From a bacterium (GTDB lineage: Bacteria; Electryoneota; RPQS01), in contig JADLDM010000198.1 of NCBI GenBank assembly GCA_020846695.1, forward strand, positions 1 through 34,723: a DNA stretch of 34,723 bases. Reading direction: 5' to 3'. The notes under the pieces were generated by a model. That model was not told where the DNA came from, ran no database searches, and saw only the letters and a program-made list of their open reading frames with translations. This document shows, one piece after another, positions 32,308 through 34,723 of this stretch (its first letter is position 1; every line of letters begins with the position of its first letter). The translations under genes and the position numbers were made by a program.

Positions 32308-32995
32308 TGCCTTTCTCCTTTGCGTCTTTTGGAACGGACACCGCTCTAAACTCGATGAACATATCCTCACTTCTGAAAGGAAGATACAGAGCGGGGAGGT
32401 CATATATTAGTTTGCTGGTAGAACTCTGATACACCTTGACTTGTTCGAGAAATACTTCCTTCTGAGGAAGACCTTCGGAAAAGGCATGAATCCATCCATC
32501 GAAAGTGAGATCATTCTTTGTGTCGCGTATGGTCGCCCAACCGACTCCCCGTGATGTGCTGTTCAATGCATAGCCCCATACGTCATCATCACTGTACTTC
32601 TTGCTAACACGTAGGAATCGCGCTAGGCGAAACACTAAACCGTGACGAATAACCGCAGCCATGATGAAGCCAACAATGATCCCAGACATAGTCGCCCAGA
32701 AAATACTGTTAGAATCAATCGGAATTTGCGCTTCTGGCTTTCCATTCGCTGCCTTCTCAAGAGCCATCCAGAAGCCGCGACCCAGTTCCTGATCGACGAT
32801 CAACCCTGTCTTGAAAAGAACAAACACAACCAAAGACAAGAACAAGTACGACAAGAAACCATTGACAAAAGCAAAGACTACGAAGTAGTAGGCCGGCCGC
32901 TGTTTCTCCGGCGTGAGAGTTTCCACAATAACCGTCGCAATGATGCCCGGCAGAAACAACACAAGTATCTGGATTGTAAATGACGTAAAATCCAC
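32285..32995 (-). CDS. Polytopic membrane protein with cytosolic C-terminal domain (resembles DUF6338-type proteins)
   Basis: 236 residues from GTG at 32995, with GGAGG five to six bases upstream. Three membrane helices: FTIQILVLFLPGIIATVIVE, the YYFVVFAFVNGFLSYLFLSL region running on into VVFVLFKTG, and IFWATMSGIIVGFIMAAVI (about 95-118). The cytosolic part (about 130-225) contains SRGVGWATIRDTKNDLTFDG, a WIHAFSEG segment, and ends YDLPALYLPFRSEDMFIEFR, a layout I recall from uncharacterised DUF6338-like proteins; this was not checked. A 60-base sample (32461-32520) has 26 G+C, against 37 in 33061-33120 of the next gene, so the cassette is clearly AT-richer than its neighbour and may be acquired. 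Function unknown. Confidence 0.75.
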   Translation of the reverse strand: MDFTSFTIQILVLFLPGIIATVIVETLTPEKQRPAYYFVVFAFVNGFLSYLFLSLVVFVLFKTGLIVDQELGRGFWMALEKAANGKPEAQIPIDSNSIFWATMSGIIVGFIMAAVIRHGLVFRLARFLRVSKKYSDDDVWGYALNSTSRGVGWATIRDTKNDLTFDGWIHAFSEGLPQKEVFLEQVKVYQSSTSKLIYDLPALYLPFRSEDMFIEFRAVSVPKDAKEKGNEDNNAK

Positions 32996-33017
32996 AACTT
33001 CCTCCGTTAGCTTCTTC

Positions 33018-33779
33018 CTACCTCGCCGCTCTCCTCAAGCTCGGCGTCGCGCGGTATCGTTCCTCGTGGAACCAGTTGAAGAGCGCATCCATCACGGCTT
33101 CCACACGCGCCAGCCCGATGCGCTCGCCCCAATGAAGCGGCCCGTGGGGATAATTTACGCCTAATTTCATGGCAATGTCAATTTCCTCGCGTGGGGCAAC
33201 CCCTTCCTGCAGCGCGTGAAAGGCCTCATTGACCAGACAACAGACCGTGCGCACGAGGACACCCGCTGGCGCATCCCCCACTGCGGCAAGCTTCAGCCCG
33301 AGCGACTCCAAAAGCGACACCGCCGTCGCGCGCATGGTTGAATCCGTTTCTGGCAAAGTCATCACCTCGGCAATCACTGTTTCAGAAAACGGCGGCAGGA
33401 GCGACACACCCACAAAGCGCTCCGCCGCAATTGCATCTGAGGTCAAATCACAAAGCGACGAGGTCAGAGTCAACGTAATTATCGGAGTCTCACCGGGCAG
33501 CGCATCTTCGAGATATTGCAGCGCCTCAAGTTTCGATTGCAAATCCGTTGTGTAGCACTCGAAGGCAATATCGTAATCCTGATCGCCCGCGTGCTCCTCT
33601 TCATCAAGAATCCGAATCTTCGTCAGGCTTCTCCCCTGCTCAATTTCGGAAGCGGACAACAGCAACGTCGGCGTGTGCCCGGCCTGCTTGGCTTTTTCAG
33701 CTAAAGGCAGCGCGTCTTCCAAAGGCCCGACAAATAGCACGCGGTCAATCGGATAGAGTTCGAGATCGTCTTGTGACAT
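33018..33779 (-). CDS. 3-hydroxyacyl-CoA dehydrogenase C-terminal-domain protein (second half of a split PaaH-like enzyme)
   Basis: 253 residues from the ATG at 33779 (a GTG at 33782 is a possible alternative). The N-terminal third is a reduced Rossmann-like piece (YPIDRVLFVGPLEDALPLAE) without the GxGxxG fingerprint. The C-terminal third is a clear HCDH C-terminal domain: VGDAPAGVLVRTVCCLVNEA, EEIDIAMKLGVNYPHGPLHW, then RIGLARVEAVMDAL. PaaH and related enzymes carry a full dehydrogenase followed by such a second HCDH region in one chain of roughly 480-510 residues; here the two parts are separate genes joined by TGATG. It lacks the catalytic His/Glu pair, so it should act as a structural or dimerisation partner of the upstream protein. 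Inferred, not shown. Confidence 0.8.
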   Translation of the reverse strand: MSQDDLELYPIDRVLFVGPLEDALPLAEKAKQAGHTPTLLLSASEIEQGRSLTKIRILDEEEHAGDQDYDIAFECYTTDLQSKLEALQYLEDALPGETPIITLTLTSSLCDLTSDAIAAERFVGVSLLPPFSETVIAEVMTLPETDSTMRATAVSLLESLGLKLAAVGDAPAGVLVRTVCCLVNEAFHALQEGVAPREEIDIAMKLGVNYPHGPLHWGERIGLARVEAVMDALFNWFHEERYRATPSLRRAAR

Positions 33780-34645
33780 CACGCGCCCTCCGGATAGTCG
33801 TAGAACCCGCGTCCCGTTTTTCTGCCGAGATAGCCGGCATCCACCATCTTCTTCTGAATCGGATGCGGACGATAGCGCGCATCATGAAAATATGCTTCCC
33901 ACACTGATTTCGTCGCGGCGTAGTTGATGTCAATTCCGATCAAGTCCATCAATTCAAACGGCCCCATCTTGAAGCCGCCACCTTCGCGCAGGATTTTGTC
34001 AATCGTCGCGTGATCCGCAAGCCCTTCACCCAAACAGCGCAGCGCTTCTCCATAAAATGGCCGCGCGCAGCGATTCACAATAAAACCCGCCGTATCTTTC
34101 GTCACGACGGGCGTCTTATCAAGCTCTTTGGAATAGGCCACAATCTTCTCAATCACGGACTTGTCCGTCTGCTCAGCCGCGACCACTTCAATCAATTTCA
34201 TTCTCGTCGCGGGATTGAAGAAGTGCATCCCGCACACGCGATGCGGAAACCTCGTCGGCGCGGCAATTTGCGTCACGAACAGCGAACTCGTGTTGGTCGC
34301 CAAAATCGCGTCGGAAGAAAGCTCATCATCAAGCTGACGAAACAACTCCACCTTGATATCGAGCGATTCCGACACCGCTTCAATCACCAGCTCTACGCTC
34401 TTCAGCTGATCGAGAGAATTGACCGGATGCACGCGCTTGACAATCGCCTCGGCGTCTTGTTTCGTTAGCTTGCCGAGTTCGACTCCCTTGTGCAGGTCTT
34501 TTTCGATTCTTTGGGGCGCGCGTTTCAGCGCATCAGGATAGGCGTCAAATAGAGTGACAGTGGAACCGGCGGTCGCACAGAGTTGGGCAATGCCCGTTCC
34601 CATGGTGCCCGCGCCGAGCACGGCAACGGAAGTGAAGGTCGGCAT
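33779..34645 (-). CDS. 3-hydroxyacyl-CoA (3-hydroxybutyryl-CoA) dehydrogenase
   Basis: 288 residues. It oxidises 3-hydroxyacyl-CoA to 3-ketoacyl-CoA. NAD fingerprint [15 protein letters not shown] (Gly11, Gly13, Gly16) with Asp34 after the second strand, favouring NAD. Catalytic pair His141 in [17 protein letters not shown] and Glu153; the NTSSL loop carries Ser120. The HCDH C-terminal domain ([34 protein letters not shown]) is complete, ending with [13 protein letters not shown]. Its length is that of Hbd/FadB-type monofunctional enzymes. Its stop overlaps the start of the next gene, which encodes a second HCDH domain. It may work with the thiolase at 27892-29091. Confidence 0.93.
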   Translation of the reverse strand: MPTFTSVAVLGAGTMGTGIAQLCATAGSTVTLFDAYPDALKRAPQRIEKDLHKGVELGKLTKQDAEAIVKRVHPVNSLDQLKSVELVIEAVSESLDIKVELFRQLDDELSSDAILATNTSSLFVTQIAAPTRFPHRVCGMHFFNPATRMKLIEVVAAEQTDKSVIEKIVAYSKELDKTPVVTKDTAGFIVNRCARPFYGEALRCLGEGLADHATIDKILREGGGFKMGPFELMDLIGIDINYAATKSVWEAYFHDARYRPHPIQKKMVDAGYLGRKTGRGFYDYPEGA

Positions 34646-34666
34646 GAAGTTGAGGATAGAATTGAA

Positions 34667-34687
34667 AAGCGGGCGCGAGGCCCGCTT
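34667..34687 (-). terminator. Terminator of the partial gene at the right edge
   Basis: Perfect 8-bp stem AAGCGGGC / GCCCGCTT with TTTTCAATT following on the minus strand, seven bases after the TAA of the partial gene and in front of the dehydrogenase pair. Confidence 0.8.
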
Positions 34688-34693
34688 GAAAAA

Positions 34694-34723
34694 TTACTGC
34701 TGTGCGCCGTGTTTCTGCAGGAA
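34694..34723 (-). CDS. C-terminal end of a gene running off the right edge
   Basis: On the minus strand the last nine codons read FLQKHGAQQ, then TAA at 34696-34694, directly followed by a terminator hairpin. The position of the stop just before the terminator makes a real gene end likely. Too little is visible to name it. Confidence 0.5.
   Translation of the reverse strand, partial: FLQKHGAQQ

Overview
The window looks like a moderately GC-rich genome fragment from an uncultured, Gram-negative member of the FCB superphylum (Bacteroidota/Ignavibacteria/Zixibacteria-like lineages). The evidence is three secreted proteins ending in type A type IX secretion sorting domains with PNPFNP-type motifs, several lipoproteins, an outer-membrane barrel candidate, and intergenic regions full of small palindromic repeats. 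No rRNA, tRNA, CRISPR array, phage gene, transposase or complete insertion sequence was found. The exact phylum cannot be fixed from sequence reading alone.

Layout. 1-1159: the start of a secreted redoxin (minus strand, cut by the window edge), then a VOC-family and a cupin gene (plus). 1160-1915: a gene-free island of dispersed palindromes. 1916-4063: a secreted protein with seven exact 52-residue repeats (probable seven-bladed propeller). 4371-6632: aconitase. 6707-7822: a divergent alanine racemase homologue. 7917-9187: two tandem repeat lipoproteins, facing a TPR protein and a barrel candidate (9398-12479) across divergent promoters. 12601-16773: a complete oxidative pentose phosphate operon read leftwards, gnd-zwf-opcA-pgl, with overlapping junctions. 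16954-22053: a rightward operon for surface glycan or lipid glycosylation (GT39-like enzyme, GT2 enzyme split by an in-frame stop, large membrane protein). 22125-27309: three T9SS cargo proteins. 27316-29967: an acetyltransferase, a thiolase and a methyltransferase. 30184-31308: M29 aminopeptidase. 31525-32995: a lipoprotein and a low-GC two-gene cassette of unknown function. 33018-34645: 3-hydroxyacyl-CoA dehydrogenase split over two coupled genes, then the last codons of another minus-strand gene.

How the genes work together. The pentose phosphate operon makes NADPH and ribulose-5-phosphate from glucose-6-phosphate. The thiolase and the split dehydrogenase point to beta-oxidation or a phenylacetate-type lower pathway feeding acetyl-CoA to the TCA cycle, where aconitase acts. 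Envelope and secretion genes make up most of the rest.

Regulation. Eight promoter candidates share one layout: a TTG-type -35 box, exactly 17 bases, then a TA-rich -10 box. Most transcription units end in recognisable hairpin terminators.

Most notable items: the GTAG-flanked REP-like repeats with compensatory base changes; the in-frame TAA in the GT2 gene; the racemase with Phe in place of the catalytic Tyr; the split dehydrogenase; the low-GC membrane-protein/proline-rich-peptide cassette; and the repeat-lipoprotein/TPR/barrel envelope locus.
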